Assembly (NCBI GenBank): GCA_903813345.2
Contig: CAIIXF020000001.1
Coordinates: 54,885,885-54,949,884, forward strand
DNA from: Owenia fusiformis
Taxonomy: Eukaryota > Annelida > Polychaeta > Sabellida > Oweniidae
Direction of reading: 5' to 3'
DNA: 64,000 nt
In this document: piece after piece, positions 12,201 through 25,300 of the stretch
Layout of the letters: every line of letters starts with the position of its first letter
Position numbering within the stretch: position 1 is the first letter of the stretch
The notes under the pieces: generated by a model
The model's database searches: none
Seen by the model: only the letters and a program-made list of their open reading frames with translations
Told to the model about the DNA's origin: nothing
Made by a program: the position numbers and the translations under genes

Positions 12201-15200
12201 CTGGACAGATTTGACAGACAGGGAAATCCCTGGTGTTTACAAATGGAGCGACGGAAACCCGAATATTCCCTTTACACACTGGGCTCCAAATCAACCGGGT
12301 AAGCAAGCTTATGGATATGTAGTTTCTATTGTTAACTGTTTCATCTGAAGCAGTGTACCATAGTTAGCATAGGCGTAGCAACCCCCCCCCCCCATAACAA
12401 ATAAAATGAGAAAGATGAAAAATGCCTTTTGTTGGAGCTTCCAGCTTAATTTAAGGAAGTTGCATCAATTTTTGTGAAATTCTTAATAAATCTTTTTTGG
12501 CTCGCTTATGCCACAATCGCATCCCCCATGACTGGAAACCGATTTTTTGTTTTTGGCCGATCGTCCCCCCCCCCGACTGAAAGCTGGCTACGCCCTTAGT
12601 ATATATCCAATATGTCCCATAAGAAACATACTTTCAATGAGACATTATGATTTATAGATGACAGGGTCGGTGCTTGTGTCGGCATGGGCACAGGAAGTGA
12701 TGCTGGGCTCTGGTTTGATCGACCGTGTGAGACACCTCTCTCCGCTATCTGTGAGCGATTACAACCTGGCCTTACAACGCTAGTGCCTCCATACACTACC
12801 CCGATAGATGGAACGTGTCCAAGTGGCTGGAAGGAATATGGGAATTACTGCTATGAGGTAAAACCCCTCCAGTCAAAAAGAAAACAATTCGCAATTTGGA
12901 ATAACAATACATGGCTCTACAGGCCCGTAGGATTTACTTGGAGGGCGGTTTTACCAAGGGGGGGGGGGGTTTGCTAAGAGGGGGGAGGGGGGAGCTTTTT
13001 GAAAGGTTTGGCAAAAATTCCGCTTCCTCCGCTCCCCCTGGCTAGGGTCTGGTCTATATTTATTATGCTTAATTCAATCTCTATTTCAGTTCAATAGTTA
13101 TATCATAAATGACCAGAAGACTTGGACAGATGCCGTTGACAACTGTAGACATAAGAATGCTGATTTAGTCAGTATATGGAGCCAAGATGAGCAGACATTC
13201 GTGTTTGAAAACCTTCCAAGGTGAGTTTGGATTATTACTTTTCAAAAGGCATAAATAGTTAAAAGGTTCACATTTAACCATGATCAGTAGATCTATATTT
13301 GAAATATTTACGAGTATAACATACCCGATTGTTCTATTTACATTGATAATATGTTATATTGTTATATTCAAGAACGCAAGAAAATGATTTTTGGATTGGG
13401 CTTGAGGCAAATATAGACCAGGGATACACTTGGACGGACGGTTCGCCTGTACTTTTCACTAACTGGAACGATGGTGAGCCTAACAACCACAATGGTATAG
13501 AGGACTGTGTGGAAATGTTAAAAGACGGTGTTGGCAAGTGGAATGATAATTTCTGCAACGAGAGAAGAAACTGGATCTGTAAAGCAAGAAAGGGTAAGTA
13601 GCCCAGCCTACTACTCCTTAATCAAATGAGTATGCAAAGCTCGGTTTTTTGAGAATGTGCATACCAATATCGTCCTTGAATATTGTACATTACCTGCTAT
13701 TAATTTTAGGCACGTGCGTTGTTATTTTCAGATGTTGATTTTGCCACGCCCGCTACACCAGTTTATCCAACAGCAGGACCAGGTTGGTCTTTTTATGTCA
13801 CTTTTTATGTGGTTCATTTTTTCACAGTCACTACATGAACATTTAACTTGTTTGATATTGCATACCCAACATTACCTTTTTTGTGTAGAATAGAAAAACA
13901 TTGATTTTATACATTATGACTAGATGGTACTTGTGCTCCTGACAACGATAACTGGAAATACTACGACGGCAACTGTTACTTTATAAGTGACACGGTACAT
14001 GATGAGAGACTCTCGTGGCACGAGAGCGAGAGCAGATGTCAAGAAAATGGCGGTCATCTCTTATCCATTCATTCCGAGCAAGAAGAACGATTCATCATAG
14101 GACAGGTATAAGACATAACATATGCCAATAACAAAATTGAAATTATTCGTTAATTCCATATACTTCTTTATGCCGTGAGTGAAAGAATACGACGGATGGG
14201 GCTTGTGCACCGGATGGGCGCTTCCCTATGCTTCATAATTAGGAACTATTTCGATTAAATGGTCTCTGGAGATACTCAGAAAACTCATAAATATTATAGA
14301 TTTCAAACCATAGTGAAATAGAGCTTAAAATCTTACTTTTAAAATTAAAGGTCATACCGTCCCATCCTCTATCTTGACATAAATGAGCGAATTCGTCTAG
14401 TCATGGTGCTTTATGTTTGGATTCACAAGATCAAGTAGTGCTCTAAGTTTGTCAATGTTGTTAAAATTGCAATCTAAAGAGAAATTGGCTGCTCAATTTT
14501 ATCCAAATTAGAATCGTGACACATGACAAATGTTTACCTTCAATACTTTAAAATTGACTGGATAATGATTACAGCTAGAAATTGATTACTTTGGAAGAGA
14601 TATCTGGATTGGCCTGAATGAACTCGACCTTCAGCATGGATATAGGTGAGTACAGTAAATGTTATTCATATAATCATTACGGAAAGATTTCTTATCTATG
14701 ATTTCAAAGATTATATTAAAGTTATGACTAACTCTTTTTGAGCTGGGTTTAACTCAGAGGTCGCGCTAAATTAACGATCAAGTTGAGCCCTGGAGATAGT
14801 CGAGCCCTTGCTAGCTTATAAATCTGTGCTCGACCCATAATTGTTCAAAGTATATAATATCTGAGCTTATTGTAAGAAGTATAATTCCGAGTTTGATTTC
14901 TGTAATACCATCCATTCCCGGTAGCTAAGGAATAATTTGAACTATAGGTGGAGTGACAAGTCCCCTACTGATTATATTAACTGGAATACCAACGAGCCAA
15001 ATGACCATGATGGTGCCGAGAGATGTGTTGTGTTCCTCACAAGAACAGGTGGGCATGATATCTTTGCATCATTTATTTTGAAGTTCGATGATACAATTAT
15101 GGAATATTTTTCAGTTTATTTTCCTGACTCTAATTTGCCCTGATACCGTAACTGGAGTAATACGCTTGACAATGTCGCAATAGACAGAGTGTTCATGATA

Positions 15201-18200
15201 TACAGTGTCTGACGTGGTATCTAGAATGTTTTTCTTTGAGCTGTTAAAAACTCACAAATAATAAAAACATATTTTATACTCTCGCAAAAAATACTAGTTG
15301 GGCAAGCCACAAAAACCTAAATGGTAAATGCGTCACCAGCTTTAAATTTCAGTTATACAATTCAATTGACTAATATATAATACTTACACAACAGGAAAGT
15401 GGAATGATGATTTATGCTCTGTTATAAACGGATATATCTGCAAGAAAAGGAGGGGAGCACCACCGGTTACTCCAACACCGACTCCTGCCCTCCCTGGCTA
15501 TTGTCCAATAGGCTTCTATTCATTTGGGAACAAGTGTTATAAAGTCTTTAATGATTATGACGATCGTCTGCCATGGGACAATGCACGAGCTCAATGTCAA
15601 CAGAATGGGGTTGGATTTGATTTGGTTTCAATAGGCAGTGATGTGGAACAAGGTAATGTCGTAGTGACGTGATCGAGAATTTCAAAATTTTTATCACATT
15701 ATATCTATTATATCTACTATTTATTAAAACACAACCTGTCTCAACACTACAACCAAGAAGGCTTTAGCAAAATCATTCTTGATAAAAGTAACCAAAAATT
15801 CATATATTAAGTAAATACTATACAATAAATAGTGACGTTCAATAGGATCGGTGTGCATACTGATGAGTAAAAAGACATATAACCGATATTAATACCATAC
15901 TATTTTCTTTATGTATTCAAGCACTGTTATTTATTTAACATAATTGTCACAGCAACTGTAAGCCTATACATGAACCTATTTTCAGCGTTTGTGACCACAC
16001 TCCTAGCTGGAGAAACAACTGCTCTGTGGATAGGCTTGAAACAACTTCGTGGTGAATTTACTTGGATTGATAATCACGATGTAACATACACTAATTGGAA
16101 TGTAGGAGAGCCAAATGGAGGAAGCATGGTAATACATTATAAATAACTTGATATGCGTTTTATATTGTTTTAGTTTAAAAATGGTCTCTAAGTAAGGTGA
16201 AACATGTGAAGGCTTGCAGAGTGAGTTGGTGACATGCTGAAACAGTTCTCCAAATGTTCATTCAGTAATTACCGGGACACCTTGTGATTTGAACAATATC
16301 GATGATTTTGTCCAGACAAGTCAAAGCATTCTTGAAATTTAGTGCTACACTCATTGAGAAATCATTGCTTGACCATTGATCACCGTCTACTGAACTATTT
16401 GGTGACATTATATGTTTGACGGACAGAATCTAATTGTCATTATAGGAAGGATGTACTGAAGTTCTAAGCGAAAACTTCAATGCAGGACAATGGAATGATA
16501 TCACATGTAACCATATATTAGGATATATTTGCCAGTCATACAAGGGTAAGTTTTTACCATTAAAGTGTTTGTAACAAAATGTAGCTTCAAGTAACCACTC
16601 CCTCCAAAATATAATTCTGGTGTTCATGAACGATTCTCGAACATTTTTAGAAGATTTTGAAATACTTGGTTAGCAACAGTATAATTAAAAAAATCAAATA
16701 GTTCATATTTACGGACACCGGGACACCTTAATCTTTTGATAAAGATTCATCACCCTTGTTATTTTTTCACTTTAAACGAACAAATTTGGGAGTCACACCA
16801 GCTTCAGCATATACTGTTTCATGCATTTCTGTATCATTATATACTTGTAGTGGCAGCTCTTTCAACACCAGCCCCAACTCCGACATCCTCTTGTCCTGCT
16901 GACTTCGTAGCTTTCCAAGATTCTTGTTTCCACATCTCCACCACTCCTCGAACATGGGACCAGGCTAATAATTATTGCAAACTTAAACAAGCTAACATGG
17001 CCTCCGTAAACAGTAGATTCGATCAGGCATTTGTATACAGTTCGATTCAAACTGCTGGGGAAACATGGATTGGTTTAACAGATATTAGGGTAAGTATCAT
17101 GTTGACAGCTAAATGCTCAAATATACTAGTATACGATGAAGATAACGAAACTTAAGCTATTCTGAAGGTACTATTTTGCATTTGAAATGTTTAGACTCCT
17201 GGAAACTTCCGGTGGACAGATAACTGGCCAGTAGTGTATACGAATTGGGGCGTCAACATGCCAAGTGGCGTCGGTGGTTGTGTCAAAGTCATGATGGACG
17301 GAACATGGATCGATGGGGATTGTTCTCAAACTCTACCAGTAGTCTGCAAGACAACAACAGGTATTCTACTTGTTATAACCTGCATTAGATATGTAAGCAA
17401 AAGACCCAAAGGGGAAAGCGTAAAAGAGTATTACAAAACTCAGCAAGAATGAAAATAACAGTCGTACGGAAAAAACTAATATCTTAAACTAAGATTTAAC
17501 CAACAAAATAATAATGGCTGAAATCCACCCACACCATTCAGGAGTAAATTCTTAATGTAGAAATCTGTATTTCATTTCAGCAACACCTCCATATACCCCA
17601 TCCCCAAATGAAGGTCAATGTAGGTCAAGATGGACAGCCTTTGGTAGTTCTTGCTATCTTTTTGGGCAAACCTTAAGTCTGCTTTATTCGGAGGCGGCAT
17701 TTTCATGCTCAAGAAGTGGAGGAGATTTGTTATCTATCACCAGCGACGAGGAGAATCAGTTTGTGTACAATCATCTCACACATTCTGCTACTAGTCAATC
17801 CGTGTGGACTGGTCTCTTTAAATCCATTGACGGTATTTGTAACGTATTTATTCATATCTTGATATCATGAATCTCTTCCCAAACTTCTTGTTCATTCGTG
17901 GGTAATATTGAGAGTAAGATCACCTTTTTCGACTGATGTTTCCGTTTCAATTTCATTTTGTTACTCGCCTGTTGAGCATTCAGTGGTTTTAAAACAAAAA
18001 ATACATAATATAGGCATATGATTCCATGCTAGGTAACTTCCAATGGCCCAATGGCGAAGCAGTGAGTTACACCAACTGGAATGATGGAGAGCCCTCTGGG
18101 ACAGACGGTACAGCGGAGGAAAACTGCGTTGAAATATATGCAGGCAGTGGAAAATGGAACGATGTGTCGTGTGACGTACGAAGGGGATTTGTATGCAAAA

Positions 18201-19104
18201 TGCCACAAAGTAAGTTTTGACCTTTTGACCAATCATCAAAATAGTGGACAACTATTGACAAAGAACAGCCTTTTCTTCGAACTTTTGTACTACCTTGTAA
18301 ATTTCTCACATTGTTTCAGTTTATGACTCTACCCCAACAAGCACTACTGCTGTTAGCACCACTACTCGCAGGTCCACTCCTACGCCTACTAGTCGTGCTA
18401 CTACTTCAACGGTACCTCCACGTGCGACTACAGTAAGAACAACATTGGGGAGGTTAACATCACCAACGACAACTATTGAAGAAGGCAGAACTGAAGGAGT
18501 TATAAGTAAGTTTGCTGAAGTATTAATATGAGTTCTATGATCTATTGTGGTTTTGGATTGTAGATGATGCGTGAGGGGGTGTTAGACGCTGTCTCTGTTC
18601 TTCGATAATTGTTTGGGACGACGGAGAATTGTTATTATTTTTTACCTTAGTTTCCACATATCCACAATAGTATAATGGCGTTTTGGCCAAGTGCCCACAT
18701 AGACTATCGGATTCCTTGATCGATGTATGTTGAGGTTTTACTGGGTTGACGTATTTTTGTCTTGGGATTCCAAATGAATTTTAACATGTTAATGTAATAA
18801 TATTTTGTACTGCTGTACTCTGGTCCTTTTGTTTGTATTTTTTTAGTTGAAGTTACAAAATAATTGCAAATTATGATTCATTATTTCAGCTGCTCCGTCT
18901 GGAATGCCTGGTGGAGAAGTTGCTGCAATCGTCATCGGAGTCATAGCAGCCATAGCGTTGGTCATCATGGCGGCATTCTTTATCAGAAACAAAATGATGA
19001 ATCCATCAGTGAAAAAGACAATAGAGAACAGTTTTGATAACCCCATGTATACAACTAACACTGATAGTGTAACAGTCAAGACCAAAGACAGTCAAAATAT
19101 ATAA
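9216..19104 (+). CDS. WSC and seven C-type lectin domain membrane receptor (5' exon missing)
   Basis: I recognise 23 exons: 9216-9346, 9587-9746, 10394-10573, 10773-10927, 11573-11686, 11793-11911, 12150-12298, 12658-12857, 13090-13220, 13373-13593, 13732-13782, 13924-14105, 14575-14645, 14948-15048, 15395-15652, 15986-16128, 16446-16545, 16851-17089, 17195-17360, 17581-17832, 18033-18209, 18320-18505, 18890-19104. They join in frame into at least 1233 residues. Exons 1-2 form a Cys-rich WSC domain (YVGCFDD ... SCFCGNDFG). Seven C-type lectin domains follow. Their Ca/sugar motifs are QPN+WND (1), degenerate (2), EPN+WND (3, 4, 5), degenerate (6) and EPS+WND (7); EPN usually goes with mannose-type binding. 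Then come a Thr/Ser-rich stalk, one membrane helix (AAIVIGVIAAIALVIMAAFF) and a short tail with FDNPMY, an NPxY endocytosis signal. The plan resembles the macrophage mannose receptor, with WSC in place of ricin/FNII. The signal-peptide exon was not found. The gene is tail to tail with the SLCO gene, 257 bp away. Confidence 0.88.
9856..10235. mobile_element. Foldback MITE in lectin-receptor intron
   Basis: The ends TAGTCCATTTGTCA and TGACAAATGGACTA are perfect inverted repeats. The arms continue for over 100 bp with mismatches: AAACACGATGTTTT pairs with AAAACATCATGTTTT, and GTGATTTAACTGGGTTG pairs with CAACCTAGCTAAATCAC. There is no coding capacity. It lies wholly inside the intron between the second WSC exon and the first lectin exon. 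Confidence 0.7.
12940..13010. repeat. G-run low-complexity tract
   Basis: Several closely spaced runs of five to twelve G lie in the intron between the two exons of lectin domain 3. The runs could form a G-quadruplex in DNA or in the sense transcript. A related C-rich pair of tracts lies at 12381-12394 and 12565-12574. Length errors are likely in such runs. Confidence 0.6.
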
Positions 19105-19361
19105 AATATAGCGCTATATGGATATGATATTGTGCCATCTCGTGCATAAAAGGGATAAAAATTTCATGATAGAGTAAATAGTTTTCTGTATAAATAAGTG
19201 CGAATCATTCGCAATATAAAACACTATTATATACATTTGTAATGTCCATTCGATTTGCAGCTTGCATACCTTTGCAATTTCTTATATCTTAGTCCTATGG
19301 TCATTCCACATTGAGCAAGCCATTTCAATTGAGTATTTCATTATTAAGGTTACATCACATA

Positions 19362-22300
19362 CTAAAACCTCTCTGTCCCTGAGTTGAATTGAACCGTATT
19401 GCCAAGGTTATCAATCCCATTATCCGTTTCGTCATCACTTTTCTCAAGGATTATTGGTGGTTTATACACCAACCAACAGGCAAAGGCGAACACAGTACTT
19501 GCAAACTTAAAAATTGCTCCTATCATGAACATGTAAAGCGCCATTGCGTTTGGGTCATATCTTTCACAGGAACCGGATGAATTTTGTTGTGACCAAACAT
19601 CGCATGACCCGTCCAAAGCTGCTCCTACTACAACAGGACCAGGTATTGTACCTTGAATAAAGCAACTTTGTTGAAATATCATAAATACTTTGGATGTAGA
19701 GATGAAGTAATAACAAATATCATGTGACAATTATAGATGAACAAACTTATGGTGGTTAATCACATTCAAACATTTTATTCTTCTATAGGAAGTCCTAGTC
19801 ATACGAGAAACCCGAAATTATAAATTTACCTAAAAGTCGAAGGAGTATCCACTGCACACCTATACCAAAAGAACGTTGCACAGATGGGACAACTCTTAAA
19901 CGAGAAAAACCAAATAATATTTTATATATTTAAGTAAACTCTTTCCAAAATAAAAATCCCGCCAGATTGGAGCTGATATCAATCGGATTCCGTTTCTCGA
20001 AGTACATATCTAAATGTGATGTCATACATTAGTATTAGTACCAAACGGTTTAGTAAACTCCCATCTAACTATTTGCCCGCACTCCTAACTCTTTTATTAG
20101 ATAGGCTTTCAGACCCTTTCCGATTTAGAGTTGGATTTTGAGTGAGTGTGCTTGTTTACGTACACGTGCATAGATAGGCCTACGTGATTACTGCCAGACT
20201 ATAATGTGGGATAAAATGATTTAAAATAAAATGAAAAAGTGATCATACCTTACTACAACCGTAGCATTTGTAGTTGACACAAAGAAAGTGAGGAACAAAA
20301 TAGCAAACCAAAGTATGGCGAAGATCACCAGAAATGTTGTACAGTCTTCTGAACATATATCCGTAGTCGCATCATACGCGATATTTCCCGGGCTCTCGGA
20401 TGTTATACAACTGCAGTTGAAATATAGCTGAAATCATGAAGAGACATCAGTTACAACTAGAAACACTGATTTGAAGAAACCCTTGACAAATCCTTTGCTA
20501 ACGTTAACTAGAAGCGTTTTTATGCAAATGACACTCATTCACATGGGGAATCGGCATAAATATATCATGTAGACTATTCTAAATTTTTAATCATTAAGAT
20601 CACATAAATGAATAAACGCAAGGAGCTCACGCGTCTCGAACTTACGACTTCATGGTTATGACGTCAGCGCCTCGATGAGCTTGTTCAAGACTTACACCAA
20701 CCCCCAAAAAGATTGTTTCATCAGCCAATCTGACTCGAGGGAACAGGTATTAACGCTAACACACCAGAGGAAACATTCATACACACATTCACACACACAA
20801 TAATAAGTGATGCCTGGGTCACATTTTCTGCGATTCATAGGCCGGTGCCCGGCCGATTAAGTAATGAATACAATTTTGAATAAAATACACAATTGGAGCA
20901 AATGTGACACTGGCATAACTTACTGTTGGGCCAAGCCCCTCTTTGTCATGGCAACCAGCGTGGCAAGCCGAGAAGTACAGAACACTGTCCCTGCCACATA
21001 CCGGGTCGTAGAGGTAAGGACAGACGCAGTCAGAATTGCACGTGGCATTGTAGCCTCTAGTTGTTGTGCTGAAATGTATGTGCTTTTGATTAAAGAGGCC
21101 CTACACCATAAGAGAACACAATTAATACTCCGCTTTCAGTGATAATATTATGATTGTAGTGACATATCGAATTATTTTCGCAGAAATAACTAAATCTGAT
21201 ATCTGAATATACCGGGGAAACTTTAATTACTTTATAATGGCCCTCATTGATATATACAGAATATCACATCATTTTGAATGATATCATTTTTATCGCCGAG
21301 TTGATATTAAATATCAACACGAGTGAGCGAAGCGAATGAGTGTTGATATTTGATATCTACGAGGCGATAAAATGATATCACGAGAAATTATGTGATATTG
21401 GGTTTATTCCATGATTACAATCACCTTGTGATGGTCTGATCTAATTTCCAGGACACTGGTAGACCTATTTTCTCAAAAGAGAATAAATTATCTGACCTAA
21501 TTTCCAACAATATTGTGGCGCGAAATGCAAATGTGATATCACACGGATATGCGTGAGATAAACGATATCACACGGATATGAGTTTGATAAACGATTTTCT
21601 GGAAAGTATCACACGGATTTCAATAATATCAGAAATATCAATAGCTGTTATTGTACAGATAACACATTAATCTTGGGATAAGATATGATTTGATTTTGAT
21701 CAATTTCATCAATTTCTTTGTATGTGAGTATATTTACAATGAACATCCGATAGACAGTGTATACTTCTTTCACATTGGCAATTAGTGTTCGGACAAAATA
21801 CCTCAGTCTAATACACAGAAAATTATTTGAAAAATCGTATTTCAAAATGTTTTATTCTATCCATTAATGACTTCTACTAAACTACTCAACTAAATGTTGC
21901 TAGAATTGAAATATGTATGCACATGTGGAAAATACCAAAGGGATATTAAAACAGAATATGAAAATGAAACATTAACGTAACGTGTAACCAGCCATAAGGA
22001 AAACAAAACCCCAAAATCCAAAACTACGATATAATATGTACACGATCATAAGACCATTTCATTGGTACTGAATAATTGTTCCTACCTGTTTACATAGTCC
22101 ACTGTCAATCCCACCAAATCTGGACTTCCACAAACCAGAAAAAACAGAGGTGTAATAAGCAAAGACAGAAATGCACCAATTGCCTGCATTTTTAGAATGG
22201 TACAACAATTCATGCTGAATTTCTTTATGAGGTATCCACCTAATATAGTTCCGCCTGCAGCTCCTGGTATAGCAAGACCACCTTAAAAATTGTTTGTTAT

Positions 22301-25300
22301 GAACAAAGTATATGACTGCCTAACTAAATATATATTGAAATAGTGTCATGGACCACAGTATGTACATTTATAACGAGACGTGGGCACGCTCATCTGGAAA
22401 GCTGTAGTGTAACAAACCAAATTTAGACATGAAAGGGAGTGTGCTAAATTCAATGCCCCGTGCGGGAATCGAACCCAGGACCTTCCGCTCCAAACTCTGA
22501 CGCTACCGCTCGTGTCACAAGGGCTAGTCACTACAAAAACTGTAGTAGCGACTTTCTATTGAGGATCATAACACATAGGCCTATAACTCGTATCAGGAAA
22601 TACATTTGGCTTACCAAAAATATATGATGATAAATCAGATGGCAGCGCATACTGGTTCTCGAGATATTTCGGTCCATAAACAGTGAATCCGGCAATGAGT
22701 AAAGACTCTGTGCATGTCAGGAGGCTACATAATACATACGCCCAGTTTTTAAGAAGCATAAATAAAGATTTAGGGAGGTCTGATAGCGTTGTACCAAACC
22801 CTGGCTCAATATGGGTTTCACTGTGTCTGTATGCCTCAGATACCCTTTTCGCTCGAATTTCAGCAGCACCTAGAATATGAGAAGACTGGCAACTGAATAA
22901 CAAAATATAAACATATTTGTAAGTAAAGTACTGGGGAGGTTAAGCTACACGTTTTGCAAAGATCGTTAACGTGTAGAAACTCCCTGTGTTATCCCATATA
23001 TTACTCGAATACCCAAGACTCATTGTTTATCCCTAACATAAATAGCTCTTTCATCATGTCGAGGCTGTATAATGGCTGTGCTTGGTATAATCCCAAATAC
23101 CAAACCTCAGAGATTAAACAGTGTATGATTACGATTCTAAAAAGTGAACCAGATGCTTGCTTAACACAAGCCCCGGACAAAACACCATTTAAATTTCGAT
23201 TGTTGCATCGCCATCATTATTTAACAGCATAAGTTATGAGCTATATGTACCAGTATCACTCGGTCCTAACTTCGACCGTTAATTTGAATTTTTGACCTAC
23301 CAGATGCTTGAAAATCAAGGATTGCGAGTCTCATACTGCACCGTTTTTCTTCAAACGTATACCATATAAAGCAAAACAAAATTGTCCTTCTGTCGGTGCA
23401 TTAAGCTATTTTATTGTTCTAGCAGCGTTTTGGTCCCCAGCTGTTAGAAGAGGCCTTCTTACAACTGGGGACCAAAATGCCGCTGGAAGTAGGGACTCTG
23501 TTTAAGAGAATAATATACCATCAGAAAGGGATTTTTGTTATGCTTTGAATGGAACAAGTTTGAAGAAAAACGGTGCAGTATGAGACTCGTAATCCTTGAT
23601 TTTCAAACATCCGGTAGGTCAAAAATTCAAATTAACGGTCGAAGTTAGGACCGCGTGAGTATACGTAATGCTGGTATACAAACATTTGATGAATACAAAT
23701 CAGCTGGACATAACATTATTACAATAGACTAGATACGAGTAGAAATAATCTTGATTTACGTCATTAAATATTCAAAATTCAGTCAAAGTGATGTCATCCC
23801 CATAGACCCCATGTTACAAAATCACAAAAAGTGAATTATCCTTTCTTGTATTAGAAAGATAACATTTTCTTTTACTGGACATATTTTAATTTGCATAACT
23901 ATTAGATACATAAGGGTTATATGAAAATTGAACCACGCAAATAGATGTAATTTAAGTTAAAGGGAACTTTTTCTACTATACCCGCCATGCTATCTGACCC
24001 GAACGAGCCACCTGGTGGTGAACCTGGTAACTACCTACTCGCATCTGCGTTATTATAGAAAATGATTTACCTGGTATGTCTCTTGGGAAACCAAATAATG
24101 CAGTTGCTCCTGTCAATGTGAGAAAAGCTGTTACCAAGAAACCAGGCCACCAAGCTCCTAGAAATCTCTGGTCTTCCACTTGCACTGTTATCCTAAAGTG
24201 TTAGAACTCAATTATCACATAGATAATTTCACGGATGTGCAACAATTACCAATCATCGACATTTTGAAAGAAATGTATCACCTTCAATGGCTATGACCTT
24301 TTAATCATATCGTGTGTTTAGAGTAACGGTGAACTTGAAAAAGTGAACTTACTCATCTGCAGGTACCCTGTCAAAATCTATGTACTCAGCAAGTAGCACT
24401 CCCCCGACTATAAAGCCGATCGCTGGTCCAAGAACTCCAAAAGCATAAAACAGGGCTAAGAATCGAAGAAGTCATTTATTCTATACAATTTATACAAAAT
24501 GTAGCGTTTTGCCTCTGCTACCAAGACGTGTATTTTCTTATTTTGAAGCATAAACTATAAAACAATAATTTTCATTCGCCGAATTGGATTAAATCCCAGG
24601 TTAGTGAATTCTCTTATTCTGTATTTATATCGCAAATAATACTACATATTTTAAACAATAAATTGAGGTCTATGAATAATTGAGGATATCTGACATCATC
24701 TTTACCAAGACAAAAGGCAAATGTGTCCCTGGGCACAATATCATCCAAATAGGTTATTCCCAGGGTAGGGAGAGGAGCATTCCCAAAGCCAATTAACACA
24801 TTGGCACATATGAACATTATGAAATATAGTTTAAGTCCAGAAAAGGAACCATCATCTGAAAAATAAACGATCACAGGTAGCTTTTCTATACTATAGTATG
24901 ACAACTAAGTGTTAGTTGGCACTGTGTATATATTTTTTATAATTATGTTTAGATGTGTAGTTGCAGAAGCAGCATGGGAGTATATCAATATCATATTGCA
25001 AATTGAGATCTGAATTAATTAAAACAATATACTGTTTTCATCAATGCAGTACCAATTTGAGATTTTCTTTAATTTAAAGCATTTTATCAAGCTATTGTTG
25101 ATTCAATATGATTATATAGTATAAGTATGTGTCTTACCTCCTTTGGCATCAACCAATCCCGAAGTATTAAATGAACACGCTTCATCTCGTACACGACTAG
25201 CGTATGGATCGTATGGTTCTGTCAGAAAGTGAGGCAAAACAAACAGTATTGAACCTATTCCAGCAAGAGTTGATCCTGAGAAAAAGAACAATTATAAAAA

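Noticed and set aside
12370-12597. Possible element with GGCGTAGC and GCTACGCC ends
   Set aside because: Only eight bases match and the rest is poly-C; too weak to call.
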